DNA of 64,000 nt from Delphinus delphis. Lineage: Eukaryota > Chordata > Mammalia > Artiodactyla > Delphinidae. The stretch covers positions 19,149,701 to 19,213,700 of the forward strand of contig NC_082684.1 in assembly GCF_949987515.2 (NCBI RefSeq), given 5' to 3'. Below the pieces are notes generated by a model. That model had not been told where the DNA came from, ran no database searches, and worked only from the letters and a program-made list of their open reading frames with translations. Both the position numbers and the translations under genes were made by a program. Shown here one piece after another: positions 47,985-59,579 of the stretch (positions within the stretch are counted from its first letter, which is position 1; each line of letters begins with the position of its first letter).

Positions 47985-48001
47985 TGGTCAAAGGTTGACC
48001 A
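47985..48001. promoter_or_regulatory. Candidate nuclear-receptor-type motif (palindrome with DR1)
   Basis: tggtcaaaggttgacca is a perfect 7-bp inverted repeat around agg. Read another way, it contains a DR1-like pair (tggtca a aggttg), the arrangement bound by HNF4, COUP-TF and PPAR/RXR dimers. The motif is visible, but occupancy and function are inference only. Confidence 0.25.
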
Positions 48002-48106
48002 TTTCTCATTTACAGAGACATAGAGATCCATTGCCCCAGTGCTTTCCTAGATAAAGTAGACTGGCCTAAATCTAGTCAACATTAAGTAAAAGACAAACTA
48101 TTTGTG

Positions 48107-48147
48107 GTGTGTGTGTGTGCGCGCACGCACACATGCACACACACGCA
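48107..48147. repeat. Alternating purine-pyrimidine tract (TG/CG/CA)
   Basis: 41 bp of unbroken purine-pyrimidine alternation: (GT)n, then GCGCGCACGC, then CACACATGCACACACACG. The two arms are partly self-complementary, so both Z-DNA and a cruciform are possible. Confidence 0.95.
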
Positions 48148-48234
48148 AGTGAATTTTGTGTAATCTACTTTGAAATGTCAGTGATATTCCATGATAATTT
48201 CAATGCTAATGATCTGGGGGCACAAAAAGAACTG

Positions 48235-48370
48235 AGACTTAAATGTTCACCTTAGACAATTCACTTAACTAATCTGAGCCATGATTTTGTCATCTATACA
48301 AGTACAGTAGTGATAATATTTATCTCAAAATTATTGAGAATTTTAAATAATATGCTGTGAAATAGTAGTA
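48235..48370 (+). mobile_element. MIR SINE relic
   Basis: ttagacaattcacttaacta, atctgagccatgattttgtc, atctatacaagtacagtagt and gataatatttatctcaaaat follow the MIR core and 3' order. Confidence 0.65.
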
Positions 48371-48379
48371 ACTATTAGA

Positions 48380-50250
48380 AGATCAAAAAGCAGAGGGCTA
48401 GGGTAGTCTAAGTGAAGGAAGAGGCTGGTTTACTCTGTATGCTCAGAAAAGGTCTCTGTGTGGTAGCAATATTACAGCTTACAGCTGAATGGGAAAAGAA
48501 ACCAGACTGGCAAAGATATGAGAAGGAATCTTCCAGGCTGAGAATATCTGGAAAATGCAAAGGAGATAAGGCAGGGACAAAATCAGTATGTTTGGCTAAA
48601 AGAAAAAGACCCATGTGTCTGCACTGTACCAAGTTGATGATGAGGAAAATTGGAAGAGGACAAAAAGCCAGGCCAGGCACCTTATAGGTCATTTAGGAGG
48701 TTTAAACTTTATTCTGTGTGTAATTGGAAGCAATTGAGAGTTTTCAGTAGGGAAGTGATATGGCATAATTTACATTCTAAACAAGATTACTCTGGATGGT
48801 CTGCATGAAATAGATTGGACAGGAGGTAAAGATGAATTAAAAAGTTCTGAGAGGGCTTCCCTGGTGGCGCAGTGGTTGAGAGTCCGCCTGCCGATGCAGG
48901 GGACACGGGTTCGTGCCCCGGTCCGGGAAGATCCCACATGCCGCGGAGCGGCTGGGCCCGTGGACCATGGCCGCTGAGCCTGCGCGTCCGGAGCCTGTGC
49001 TCCGCAACGGGAGAGGCCACGACAGTGAGAGGCCCGCGTCCCGCAAAAAAAAGTTATGAAATGATTTAAGTAGTTCAGTCTACAGAAGATGAGGTTTTGG
49101 AAGGTGGAAGACAAAGGAGATGGAAAGAGATGGAAAGTTAAGAGGGAAAATGGAAGTGTATGGTGTCTCTAAATGCAAGAGAATGTGGTTGAAGAAATAG
49201 AAAGTGGGCATCTACATCAAATGCTGCTGAGAGGAAAAAGAAGATAAGGATAAAGAATTGTTTTTTAGACGTAGTGGCATACAGGTTAATAAGAATCTCA
49301 GTTAGTGCAGCTTCAGCATGTTGGATATGGAAATCTGGTTGGATCAAGAGGAAGGGAAACAGGAAGGACAAGTCGTAGAGCAGCAATAATAGTTAATGCT
49401 TTAAGAGGTTTTACTGGGAAGCGGATCAGAGACATAATGGAGTTGAAGGATATAGAAAGAGAGTTGTGTTGTCAATTTTTAAAATGGTAAATCTAAGAGC
49501 ATGTTTATATGCCACTGGGAATGAATCAGTAGAAATGGAGAAAATCATGATTTAGGTGAGAGGAAATAACAGTAATAAAACTCTGAGAAAATCAGAAGGA
49601 ATGGAATCCAGAGTCCAATGAAAAGTTTGGACACTGACCAACTTGTCAAAATGTCATCTTTTGAATCAGAAAGAGAGCCAGAGAATGTGAGATGAGATGC
49701 AAGTAAGATTGTAGAGTAGGAGTAAAATAAAATAGATTCCTTCCAATTGCTTTGAATTGGTGGGAGGAGGGATGTGGTATTTAGATTTTAGGAGAAAGAG
49801 GAAGATATAAAATAAGTATTACATTAGATGCAAAATAAATTTTAGAAGGGGATGGAGCGAGATTGTCTATTTGGTATTTGAGGTGCTGATTTTAAATTGT
49901 GATTGGTAAACTTAGTTTTACATTATCTCTAGCCATGTGTTTTTGCTTGAGTACAGATCCAGAAAGGTAGGTGCTTAGGTAGATTTAGTGTTTTCAGGCA
50001 AATACAACAGAAGCAGAAAGGGTCAAGGGACTTGAGGATATTTTCAAGGAATTTTTATAATGAGGTACCATAGAATCTAAGCTGAGTAGAGAAGAAATTA
50101 ATGACCTTGAGAGGATGACTGGTAGAAAGACTAGGGCAGACCAGTGGAGAAGACTTCTCGATAAGGCAAAAGGACTGTTATAAAAGAGAAGAGTAGACCA
50201 CCTGAAGAAGTGGAGATGGCGTGAGAAATTTCAATATTAGACTTGAAATT
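48380..50250 (+). mobile_element. Ancient interspersed repeat, unresolved family, split by a CHR SINE
   Basis: ggtcatttaggaggtttaaa, attggaagcaattgagagtt, gtagggaagtgatatggcat and agattactctggatggtctg match in order a common purine-rich mammalian repeat. More decayed matches continue after the SINE to about 50250. Overlapping short frames on both strands carry no family. Boundaries are soft. Confidence 0.4.
48853..49052 (+). mobile_element. CHR-type tRNA-derived SINE, near-consensus
   Basis: The cleanest copy in the window. The A-box-like tggcgcagtgg is at 48865-48875 and the B-box-like ggttcgtgccc at 48908-48918, as expected for a tRNA-derived Pol III head. The body is intact and the A-tail short (8 A). 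The TSD is about aaaagttctga (48839-48849) and aaaagttatga (49049-49059), preceded by TT as for L1 endonuclease. High CpG content, in contrast with the flanks, argues for a recent insertion. Confidence 0.95.
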
Positions 50251-51089
50251 TCAGAAGTAAGGTAGTGATGACAAAATCGATGCCATGACCCTGATAATGG
50301 TCAAATTAAGATGAAGTAATAGACCATTGGACATGAGGAGGCCAAGGAAATTTAAGCCCTGAGTGTTGTATGGATTATTCAGGGCATCCAATATATTGAA
50401 GTCACCAAGAATGGTGATAAGAGCAAAGATGGAGAAAGTCGAGTATGAGCCAAGTGGTGAAATCTCCAGCAAGAAGGTACATTGAGGAGGTCAAAGAATT
50501 AGAGCAACAAAGAAGGACAGTGGTTGCTCTTATTGTGTGATATACAATTCAAAAGAGCTGGAGGTTTTGAAGGAGGAAAAGAAAATGTGATATTGAAGTG
50601 TGGAAGGGAGGAAGAAGGATATCTAACCCATCTCCAGGCCCTGAGGTATGTAGGGAGTGAGAGCAATAAATTGGTCTTCACTATGAAGAGCTGGGGGCTG
50701 TGTTTATCAAGGGAGAATTTTCTATTAATCCATAAAGGTGAAGAGGACATTTGGAGGAGAGGCTTTGGAAATAGGAATTTTCAATGCTGTGCAAGGCAGA
50801 AGACAAACTCTGAGTTTAGAGCTGTATCAAGATGCCATTTTTTTTTTTATCTCATCTCTGATGATTTAGTTTAAAATAGGGATGCATAGGAACTTACAAT
50901 ATATTACAATAACTGATTTGCTGGGGAGTAAGCTAGTAGGAATATTTAACCTAGTTATTGAATGAAGGCAGGGATTCACTTAAATGCAGAGATACAACCT
51001 CAGTAATAATTAGTAGGAGACAACTTTACAGAGATTCTTGGATGGAAGAAGCTGCTTAGAGCTTGTGTTGCTCTTTTTTCATTCCTAAT
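50251..51089. other. Unassigned sequence
   Basis: Purine-rich, probably a continuation of the decayed repeat to the left. Frames at 50499-50750 (-) and 50524-50874 (+) have no recognisable family. Confidence 0.35.
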
Positions 51090-51368
51090 ATAGCCATCCC
51101 TTTGCATTAACTGGAGATTGGTTATCCATGGATGTGCAATGCCCTTTTATAAAATGGCATAACAAATGCATATAACCTATGCAAACCCTCCCGTACACTT
51201 TAAATCATCTATAGATTGCTTATAATAACTAATACAATGTAAATTCTACATATGTGGTTGCTAGTGTGGCAAATTTATGGAATTTTCTGTAATTTTTAAA
51301 AACTACTTTGATCTAAGTTTGGTTGAATTCAAGAAAGCCGAGCCTGCGGATATGGAGGACCGACTGTA
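51090..51368 (+). mobile_element. MER2-like Tigger (TcMar) DNA transposon relic
   Basis: agattggttatccatggatg, ttataaaatggcataacaaa, tgcatataacctatgcaaac, cgtacactttaaatcatcta and the terminal ggatatggaggaccgactgt match MER2 order. It is flanked by TA at both ends, as expected for Tc1/mariner target-site duplication. Non-autonomous and dead. Confidence 0.8.
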
Positions 51369-51384
51369 TTATTTGTTCATCTGT

Positions 51385-52790
51385 ATTTTTTGAACAATCA
51401 TGTCAGGTGTTTATTTATTTTTACTTTTATAGTCTTTGCAAAGATTTATCTTTTGTCTTTTTGGATTTTCTCTGTTGTGTTTCTGGTTTTATATCCCATT
51501 GATTTTTCTTTGCTTTATTGTCATTAATTCTGCTTGTTTTGGTAGTTATCGTTGATTGTTGTGTAATTACTTATGTATGGCACATTGCTCATTAATTAAC
51601 AGATTTCTTCTTGTTTTAGGCTGAAGTGTATCCCTTCCAAATTCATATGCTGAAGCCCTAACCCACAGTTCTTCAAAATGTGACTATGTTCAGAAATAGG
51701 GCCTTTAAAGTGGTGATTAAGTTAAAATGAGGCCATTAGGGTGGACCCTAATCCAATCTGAATGGTATCCTTATAAGGAGAGAATTTTGTACTCACAGAA
51801 GAGACACATACAGGTGAGGACACGACAAGAAGGTGGCCATCTGAAAGCCAAGGAAAGAGGCTTCAGGACAAAGCAAGCCTGCTGACACCTTTCTCAAGAT
51901 GAGAAAGTAAATTTCTTTTGTTTAAGCCACCAGTCTGTGGTACTTTGCTATGGCAGCTCTAACGACTAATCCACTTCTTTTCTACTGAAAACATGTAAAT
52001 ACCATACATTTTCCTCTAAGTGCCATTTAAATTGTATCACATACTTTCATAGGAAGTGTTTTTTATGATATTTCAGTCCCAAATATTTTCAATTTTTCAG
52101 TATGATTTCTTCTATGATACATGAATTATTCAGAACAATGTTTATATATTTTCCAACATAAGGTTTTTTTCATGTATTTTGGTTATTGATTTCCAATTCA
52201 AGGGCAGTATGGTACAGCAAACATACGCTACATGATTCTAACTCTTTTAACTGTATTGAGGACTTGTGACCTCAGATAACACCAACTTCTGTAAACGTTG
52301 CATGTATGCTCTGAAAAATATGGATACTCTCTTTCTTGGACACATGGTTGTATATCTGTTAAACTGAGCTTCTAATTTAGTTGTTTAAATTTCCTATAAT
52401 CTTATAAAAATGTAGTCTTTTGTCCTATGAATTATCAATAAAAATCTGTTTAAATATCCCACCCCAATAGTGGATTTACCAATTTCTATATTCTACCAAT
52501 TTGTTTGTGTGCGTGAGGTTATTTATTAGGCTCATTTAAATATGTATTTATTATAACATCTTGCCTACTTGAAATTTTTATCTCCAGTAATGTATTTATC
52601 TTAAAGTCAATTTTGTTTGAAATCATCATAGCACATCAGCTTTCTTTTCTATAGCATATGGCTGGTTTATGTTTGCCATCTTTTTTGTTGTTGCTCGTTG
52701 TTCACGTTCGATTTTGCTCCTCTAATTGATATAAATACATTTTACATTTTGTATGCCAATCCCAAAGTTGGATAACATACTCTTGATTAT
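51385..52790 (-). mobile_element. Ancient L1M ORF2 fragment, split by an LTR
   Basis: The plus strand reads as the reverse complement of the L1M endonuclease/early-RT region: gatttcttcttgttttagg just left of the LTR, then tctaagtgccatttaaattg, tcagtatgatttcttctatg, gaattattcagaacaatgtt, tttaaatatgtatttattat and cacatcagctttcttttcta. Stops are frequent. It is the mirror orientation of the L1M pieces at 29.5 and 36.8 kb. Confidence 0.6.
51612..51973 (+). mobile_element. ERVL-MaLR solo LTR (MLT1/MST-like), with TSD
   Basis: 362 bp, starting TG and ending CA, flanked by a perfect 5-bp TSD cttct (51607-51611 and 51974-51978). Blocks: ggctgaagtgtatccc, tgctgaagccctaacccaca, gacacatacaggtgaggaca, tttaagccaccagtctgtgg and tttgctatggcagctctaac. 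The 5-bp duplication is typical of ERVL-MaLR integration. Confidence 0.85.
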
Positions 52791-53810
52791 GAAAGACATG
52801 TTAGTAAAAAAATGGAAAATGAGAGAGGAAGAGCTATTAAATATAACTCCAGCCCTGCACCAGCAATTTTATTCCCCATCCTCGCCCCCATTGACAATCT
52901 GATTTCCTTCTCCTGGTAACTTCAGTCTCTTACCCAGTAGGACTGCCCAGAGCTTGCTTGATCAAATAATTTTCTCTTTGTCCAAGAAAAAAATTTTGCC
53001 TTAACTTTGGCAGGGAGGATACTGCCTGTGTACCAGTGTGCTCTGTTGCATGTATAAACACATCTACAACATTAGCAGCCATCTTCCCAGTAACTGAAAC
53101 TTTATATAAAGTTATGGCATTGAATTGGTGAGCCATATGATGCCACATAGTTCTGAGTTTTTGACAGTCCAGCATCATTTGTTTTCAAAGTGCCATGATT
53201 CTGCAGTTGAAACCAAACAAGACTCTTTCTTAAATTAAGAAAACGGATTATATTTGTGCTTTATGAGTTAGAGGAAGAGAGTGACTAAACTATATAAAAA
53301 AAGAACAATGCAGAACAACTCTGGAGATATATTTAGAAAAATCGAAAAAGTCATTGGCTACTTTCCTGAAATGGTGTAGATGGATTTGTCAGTAGAGACC
53401 TTCTGTGAATCATCATGACAGGCTGTTCATGGCAGGCTGCATATGGGTACCACCTTGCAGGATGAGCTAGGCAGATTAGTAGACCTCTTCATTTCTTTGG
53501 AATTTATTTCTCTATTTTTTATGATTTTGCTAAATCCAAAGATGGATAATTTGTACATTTATTATAAAAATATTCTGGAAGATAGAGTATTTATTCTTAT
53601 AAATCAGTACATTAGCACTCTTTTCAACAGAAGAAAATAAAATGTCTTATTCTATTTGGAGATTATATTTTGTTTTGCTTCTATTTACCAAAAAAGGCAT
53701 GTGTTGGGTACTATAACTCCATTGAAAATCTACCACATTTTAAAAAATATTTAAAATAAAAATAATTTAAAATTTAAAACTATTTTCTGACGTGTCTGTT
53801 GATGAGCATC
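52791..53810. other. Unassigned sequence
   Basis: No repeat or gene recognised. An 82-codon minus-strand frame (52930-53178) and a 65-codon plus frame (53443-53640) have no family signature. Confidence 0.4.
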
Positions 53811-53825
53811 TAAAACTGCTACCTG

Positions 53826-54331
53826 GAAATTGAGCTATTTGTAATGAGGTGGATAGACCTAGAGTCTGTCATACAGAGTGAAGTAAGTCAGAAAGAGAAA
53901 GACAAATACCGTAAGACAAATACATATATATGGAATTTAAGAAAAAAAAAATGTCATGAAGAACCTAGGGATAAGACAGGAATAAAGACACAGACCTACT
54001 GGAGAACGGACTTGAGGATATGGGGAGGGGGAAGGGTGAGCTGTGACAAGGCGAGAGAGAGGCATGGACATATATACACTAACAAACGTAAGGTAGATAG
54101 CTAGTGGGAAGCAGCCACATGGCACAGGGATATCGGCTCAGTGCTTTGTGACCACCTGGAGGGGTGGGATAGGGAGGGTGGGAGGGAGGGAGACGCAAGA
54201 GGGAAGGGATATTGGAACATATGTATATGTATAACTGATTCACTTTGTTATAAAGCAGAAACTAACACACCATTGTAAAGCAATTACACCCCAATAAAGA
54301 TGTTAAAAAAAAATAAAAAAATAAAATAAAA
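53826..54331 (+). mobile_element. Young 5'-truncated L1 3' end with TSD
   Basis: Matches the cetartiodactyl/laurasiatherian L1 end: tgagctatttgtaatgaggt, ggatagacctagagtctgtc, agtgaagtaagtcagaaaga, tggcacagggatatcggctc, ctgattcactttgttataaa and ttacaccccaataaagatgt, then an AATAAAA-rich tail. TSD taaaactgctacctg (53811-53825) and taaaacctctacctg (54332-54346), two mismatches. Only the ORF2 tip and 3' UTR are present. Confidence 0.9.
54159..54192 (+). other. G-rich tract, G-quadruplex candidate in L1 3' UTR
   Basis: The run ggaggggtgggatagggag followed by ggtgggagggagggag contains at least six G-runs of three or more with short loops. This is the polypurine tract known from L1 3' UTRs, and it can fold into a G-quadruplex. 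Confidence 0.8.
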
Positions 54332-54346
54332 TAAAACCTCTACCTG

Positions 54347-55855
54347 AATTAGTACATTGGCTGTATATGACATTTCACATTGCAGTCATATGGTCTACCA
54401 TTTGTTTCATGTGCTGGAATGATACTGTCAAGCTCTTAATTTAAATCTGCAGTTACTTTTGTCATAATATGAATTGGTAAGTAGAAAATAATTTTCATTT
54501 ACAATTAATAAGTCACAAAGTAAGTGACTTTGTGACTTATTAGTAGTAATAAATTAATACATAAATATCCACTAATTATATTATTGCAAGCATTTATTTG
54601 ATGAAATAGAAATTTCATGAGTACATATTTAATTGCTATAACAATATTTCAGTGAGGTAGATCATTTTTAAAGTTTTTACAAATTCTGTGTTATGTTACT
54701 TTGCTGTATAGCATTCCTTCACTATTTAAAGAAATACATCTTCAAAGAATTATCAGCAAAAAATAAAAAGCAATTAGAGATGAAAATAAAATACAATTAT
54801 CTGGATAAGTGAATAAAGTTTTTGAAAGAATGGGTGAAATTCCAGAAAACAGGAAATGACTTCAGGGCTACTAACTTGGCCATTATATGGTAGAAGATAC
54901 TTCACTAACAGGACAGGATATATCTATACTTTCTACCTACATGTCAGTCATCATGGATGAATTTCAGGAAAAACAGGAAGAGAGACTATCCTAAAGACTT
55001 CATTGAAATAAATATGCTATTTCTGATACAGAAAAAATGACATGAAATTTGAAATTTCAGTATTAAATTATTGGTCATTTTGTCTGAAAGATGGTATATA
55101 TAGGAAATTTTTAGACATATATATTTTTCTTGCATATGTTGAACAAGTGATCAGATCCTAGTTACTTGTTCTGCCTCCAATTATTTTTGTTAAATTTTAT
55201 TGAATTGCAAATATTTTAGAGGTGGAAAATAGTCGATTAAAGAATTAGAGTGGGTATAAAGATTAACAGTTTTATCACATATTCATTGTAACAGGAATTA
55301 AAAATGTGCATTTTCAATAGATTGAAGTATAATAAATTGAAATATGGTTTTTAAAAACACTAACAACTGCCTTTCTGCATAACAAAATTATATGGAAATG
55401 AGAGAAAAATGCTGTTTTTGAATGCATAATCTATATGATTCTGTTTTTGGCGAGGCCATGTCTAGCACTGAGATGATCATTCCAGAAATAATGTGAGCGT
55501 GGGAATTTTCTTCACTTGACAGAAACCAGAATCGAATTTGATAACATTCTGGCAGAATTTTATGCAGAATACAAACATTGATACCAGAAAATATTTCACA
55601 TTGTTTTAGGCATTGATATACAAAATCAAATGATCAAAGTAAGAACAGATGCAATGATATAAATCACACTGAATTAAGAAATACTAAATATTACTGAATT
55701 ATCACAAACCCTGATGTAAGTTATACAGAGGAGGTAATTATTTTGCACATTTTATGAATAAATATATTGGGGGAAATATTCATTACTTGATTGGAGAAAA
55801 CATATACAAATTGTTAGTATGTCATTTAGACAAGTAATACAATGCAAAAATAAAT
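54347..55855. other. Unassigned AT-rich sequence
   Basis: No TE family or gene is recognised. It contains the hairpin annotated at 54506-54542. Confidence 0.4.
54506..54542. repeat. Perfect inverted repeat, 16-bp arms, 5-nt loop
   Basis: Arm taataagtcacaaagt (54506-54521), loop aagtg, arm actttgtgacttatta (54527-54542). Every base of the stem pairs. It lies in unique sequence about 160 bp beyond the young L1. Confidence 0.97.
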
Positions 55856-57260
55856 TTAAATGAATGCTCCCCAACTCATTTTATGAGGCTTATAAAATCT
55901 TATTATCCAATAAAAGACCCTATGAGAAAGGAAAAATGGTAGGCCAACCACATTCATGAGATCACAGATATCCCAAACAAAATATTGGCTAAAAAATTCC
56001 AGAACAAAAAATCTGATACAATGTATTGAAAATAAGTTAGTTTTGTGGGTTTTCTCTATTGTACTTATGACTGTAATATACGACTTATTCAATTTTAAAT
56101 ACTTTCTGTAGTCAATGTGAACTCTGTTAAGGAATGTCCGTTCTGTTCACTGATAAGCCCCCATACCCAGACCAGGACCTTATATGTAGTAAGTTGTCAA
56201 TAATTGTATGTTAAAGGAGTCAACCTCAGAAATTAATGTAAATGAACGTTAGAAAAAAAATTATAAATATAATTCACCAAATTAAGTGATTAAACTACAT
56301 GACCATGAATCTCAATATATGCAAATAAACCAGTCATAAAATTCTACACTTGTTTTCTTTTAAAAAAACAAAACAAAAATAGGGAAATTTCTTAACCAGA
56401 TTAAGGATATCTACAAAAATTCAGACATCATACATAGTGGTGAAATAACAGACTTTTCTCTTAAAATCAGGAATAAGAAAAATATGCTCACTGTTCTTTC
56501 TTATTCAAAATTTTCACTCAACATTCGAAATACTGCAGAAAGTATAACTGCCTACACAAAACCCAGTAAAGATCTACACATAATTTTATTCAGAATTAAT
56601 AATGGAGTTTATTAAATTTATATACACCAGCAACAAATAGGAAACCTAATTTCAGAAATTACTTTTAGCAAAATAAATACATGAATAGAATAATCTTTCA
56701 TAAAGAGATCTATATGAAAAACATACAAAAATATTATTGGAAGTTATACAAGAGTATATATGTGTATGCATATGTGTTTATGAATGTGTGTTTACGTATA
56801 TATAAGTAAATAGAAAACAATACCATGCATATGGAAAGAAAAAATCAAAATGCAAAAGATGGCAATTCTACCAAGTTGATCTATAGAGTCCGTGAATTTT
56901 CAATACATATTACAATGGAATTCTTCACAGAACTTGACCAAGTAGATTCTAACGTATATGAAGAGGAGTAAATGGGCCCATAAGAGCCAATACAGTCTTT
57001 AAAACAAACAAACTGAGAGGACTTGGACAGTTAACTTTCAAAGTATCTTATAAAACCATAATAATATAGTGTTTATTGACCCAGACACAAAGCAGGTTGA
57101 CCAGTTAAATAGAAAAGAGGTCCAGAAACAGACCCTCACACGTATGGAAATTCATAACGACAACAGTAGCTCTGTAAAACTGGCATTAAACACCACTTCA
57201 TAGTGGTTGGCTAACTGGTGCTTGATGGAGGAAATTACACTGTATGCTATTCCGACAAAA
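55856..57260 (+). mobile_element. Ancient L1M ORF2 (reverse-transcriptase region), decayed
   Basis: aactcattttatgaggctta, caaacaaaatattggctaaa, tctcaatatatgcaaataaa, catacatagtggtgaaataa, gaaaaaatcaaaatgcaaaa, cagttaactttcaaagtatc and gagaagaggtccagaaacag-type text follow L1 ORF2 order on the plus strand. Stops and indels are frequent. A block at 56095-56225 looks like an unrelated L2/MIR 3' end (ggaccttatatgtagtaagt, tgtcaataattgtatgttaa). Confidence 0.7.
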
Positions 57261-57284
57261 AAAAATTACACAGTAAATGATTAC

Positions 57285-57485
57285 AGCTAAGCATTATAGA
57301 GCATTTGCGATGAGTCAGGAGTTCTGCTAAGCCCCTTATCTCTTTCCATTTCCAGACTTACCCTTTGATTTAGCTACTATTTTAGCTCCCATTTTAAAAA
57401 TTCAAACAGTACCCAAAATTGCAAAGCTCAGGAGTGTCAGAGCCAGGATCTAAACACTGCTCTCCTCACCCAAATCCATGCACTC
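57285..57485 (-). mobile_element. MIR SINE relic
   Basis: Reverse MIR order: gagttctgctaagcccctta, tagctcccattttaaaaatt, ggagtgtcagagccaggatc and taaacactgctctcctcacc. Confidence 0.6.
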
Positions 57486-58631
57486 ATTTTATATATTTCT
57501 CCTTGAGAAACATTAATGATAAAAACCAAACCAAACAAACAAACAATAATTTATTTCAAAATAAATACAAACTACAATGTCAGCATGTTCAGAATTTCAA
57601 TTAAATACAAACACTAAAGAATCATAAGTTGAAGTAATATGGGAAACCAATGAGATAAGGGATATTTCATAAAAATACTAATTTTTAAAAGATCTTGTAA
57701 ACACCTAAGTTGCATTAAAAGGGAATTTAATAATATCTCATTATATGCCTTCCTTTTATTGATGCTTATAGTGTTGCTTTTAAATAGAGGCCTAATATCA
57801 AAAAGCACATATTCTAATCATGTGAAACTTGCAAAGGGAAACCAACAATATGAAAACAACCAAAAAAAGAATCATATTTTATTGCAATGGAAAATTGGCT
57901 GAATTTTGACTTTTTATCTTATAAACTAACTTTTCTTAGAGGAACTTTATAAAGCTTGTTTGTGCTGAGAGACCTTTAATAGCAAAACCTGGAAAATGTT
58001 ACCTATTATTATCTTAAACTATTGTATTTACCTGTTATCCTTATAACACTGCCAGGATAAAGAGTCTGTCAGTGTTTCCATTTCATTTCGGAATCAACCA
58101 TGACACTTTGCTCTGGGCTAAAACCTGGCATGTGAGTCTAAAGTCAGTTTTATTTTTCCTTAAATAAATGTTGAAATACTTTTTAGCTAAGCCATTTTGG
58201 TTAGAATAGAACATAAATAAATGTAACTGACTCCAGATGCTTTTGGTGCCCACTGAGAAACAACAGAAAGGATATATATTTTCTTAAAAAGTAAAACATA
58301 AACCTAAAGCAATGACCAATGTGCACATTCACTTCATACAAACCGTGTGTCTTACTTTAAATTTGTGCTTGCTTTTAAATTATTCTAAGGCTACATGAAA
58401 TTCAGCTTTCCCAATGTATTTATAATAACTCACAAAATTTAGATCTTTAGGTAACATTTATTTAATTCTAGATTTTAAATAAAATGCATATATCAGTAAT
58501 TATTGAATTAGAGTAATGCAGCATTATACATGCAAAAATTTGAAAGACCTTAAGGACACCCTTGCCTAATAAATCTGGTAAAGATAACCCCTATCCTCTA
58601 AGCTTTCAAATATATCATATAACCATTGCTG
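57486..58631. other. Unassigned AT-rich sequence
   Basis: Nothing recognised; frames are of chance length. Confidence 0.4.
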
Positions 58632-59100
58632 TGTGTTGACTCAGCCTTGGAGAAAGACACCCAGCAGGTTGGCAGGATAAAAGCTTTCCTGTTTATTCAA
58701 TAATGTGCCTCCATAGGGGGTACAGTGGCAATCAGACTGGCAGGTCTTAACATGGTGCATAAATATTTCCAAATCCACGGAGCATACTTAGAAATATGGA
58801 AAAAGTGAGACAGACCACCAGCAGGCGTCAGACTCACCTTGAAAAGTCCTAGACATAACTGAGACAGTCTGCTCAGGGGTCACCCAGCACCTTCCTTTGT
58901 ATGTTTTGCTGGCACCATTGCAGCCCTCATTACTCTACTTCCTACCTAAGCATCTAAATGTGTCACAGCATTTAGTAGTTGGATATACACAGGTGAACTC
59001 CCCCGTATTTCGTCAGTTTGGGGATATACGTTTGCCATGAGGTCCAAGTTTGCTAGGAACAGCTATCTTTAATCACTTGTTCAGGACTCTGTAGTAGTCA
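58632..59100 (-). mobile_element. Possible LTR (family uncertain)
   Basis: On the minus strand it has attgaataaacaggaaagct (poly(A) signal), cctgctgggtgtctttctcc and an end ctgagtcaacaca, which is an LTR-like R-U5 arrangement. The upstream limit and TSD are not resolved. It could also be unrelated unique sequence. Confidence 0.35.
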
Positions 59101-59579
59101 TCGACAGAACCAACGTGGCTTTGGATTCTCAGAGTACTGACTCAGGTTCCTAAACATGTCATTTTCAGGTTCAGAGAGAGATCTTCACTAAGGAAAGAGG
59201 GGTAAGGGAGAGTAAGTAAAGAGCTAAATGCCAAACTAGACCTATAAAAGCATTGATTTTAAATAATCAGTTTAAGGTTTGGTGACATGTTAGGGTTGAA
59301 TAAAATAAGCATATTTTTCCTCCTTCCCTTTCTTCAGCAAGCTCTTCACCTTCTAAACTCAACTTCCCCAGCTGTAGAAGATGAATAGCAAGAATTATTT
59401 CTTCCATTATAGAATTGTGAACTTCTAGTAAGTTACTGTAGCTTAAATATTCATGGAATTATAAGACCCACACAAGCAAAAGTTAAAAAAAAAAGTAAAA
59501 CAGAAAGTAGAATTTTTTTAGTTAATATATATTAGGGAAACCTCTAATATTATTGATATTGAATTGATAAAGTATGGTA
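59101..59579. other. Unassigned sequence
   Basis: Nothing recognised. Confidence 0.4.

Larger units (their letters stand above)
47189..48234. other. Unassigned sequence with unique block
   Basis: No repeat is recognised except the alternating tract at 48107-48147. About 47870-48060 is unique-looking and carries the palindromic receptor-type motif annotated separately. Confidence 0.4.

Noticed and set aside
48865..48918. tRNA-like A and B boxes
   Set aside because: They belong to a SINE head; there is no foldable tRNA cloverleaf or anticodon arm, so it is not a tRNA gene.
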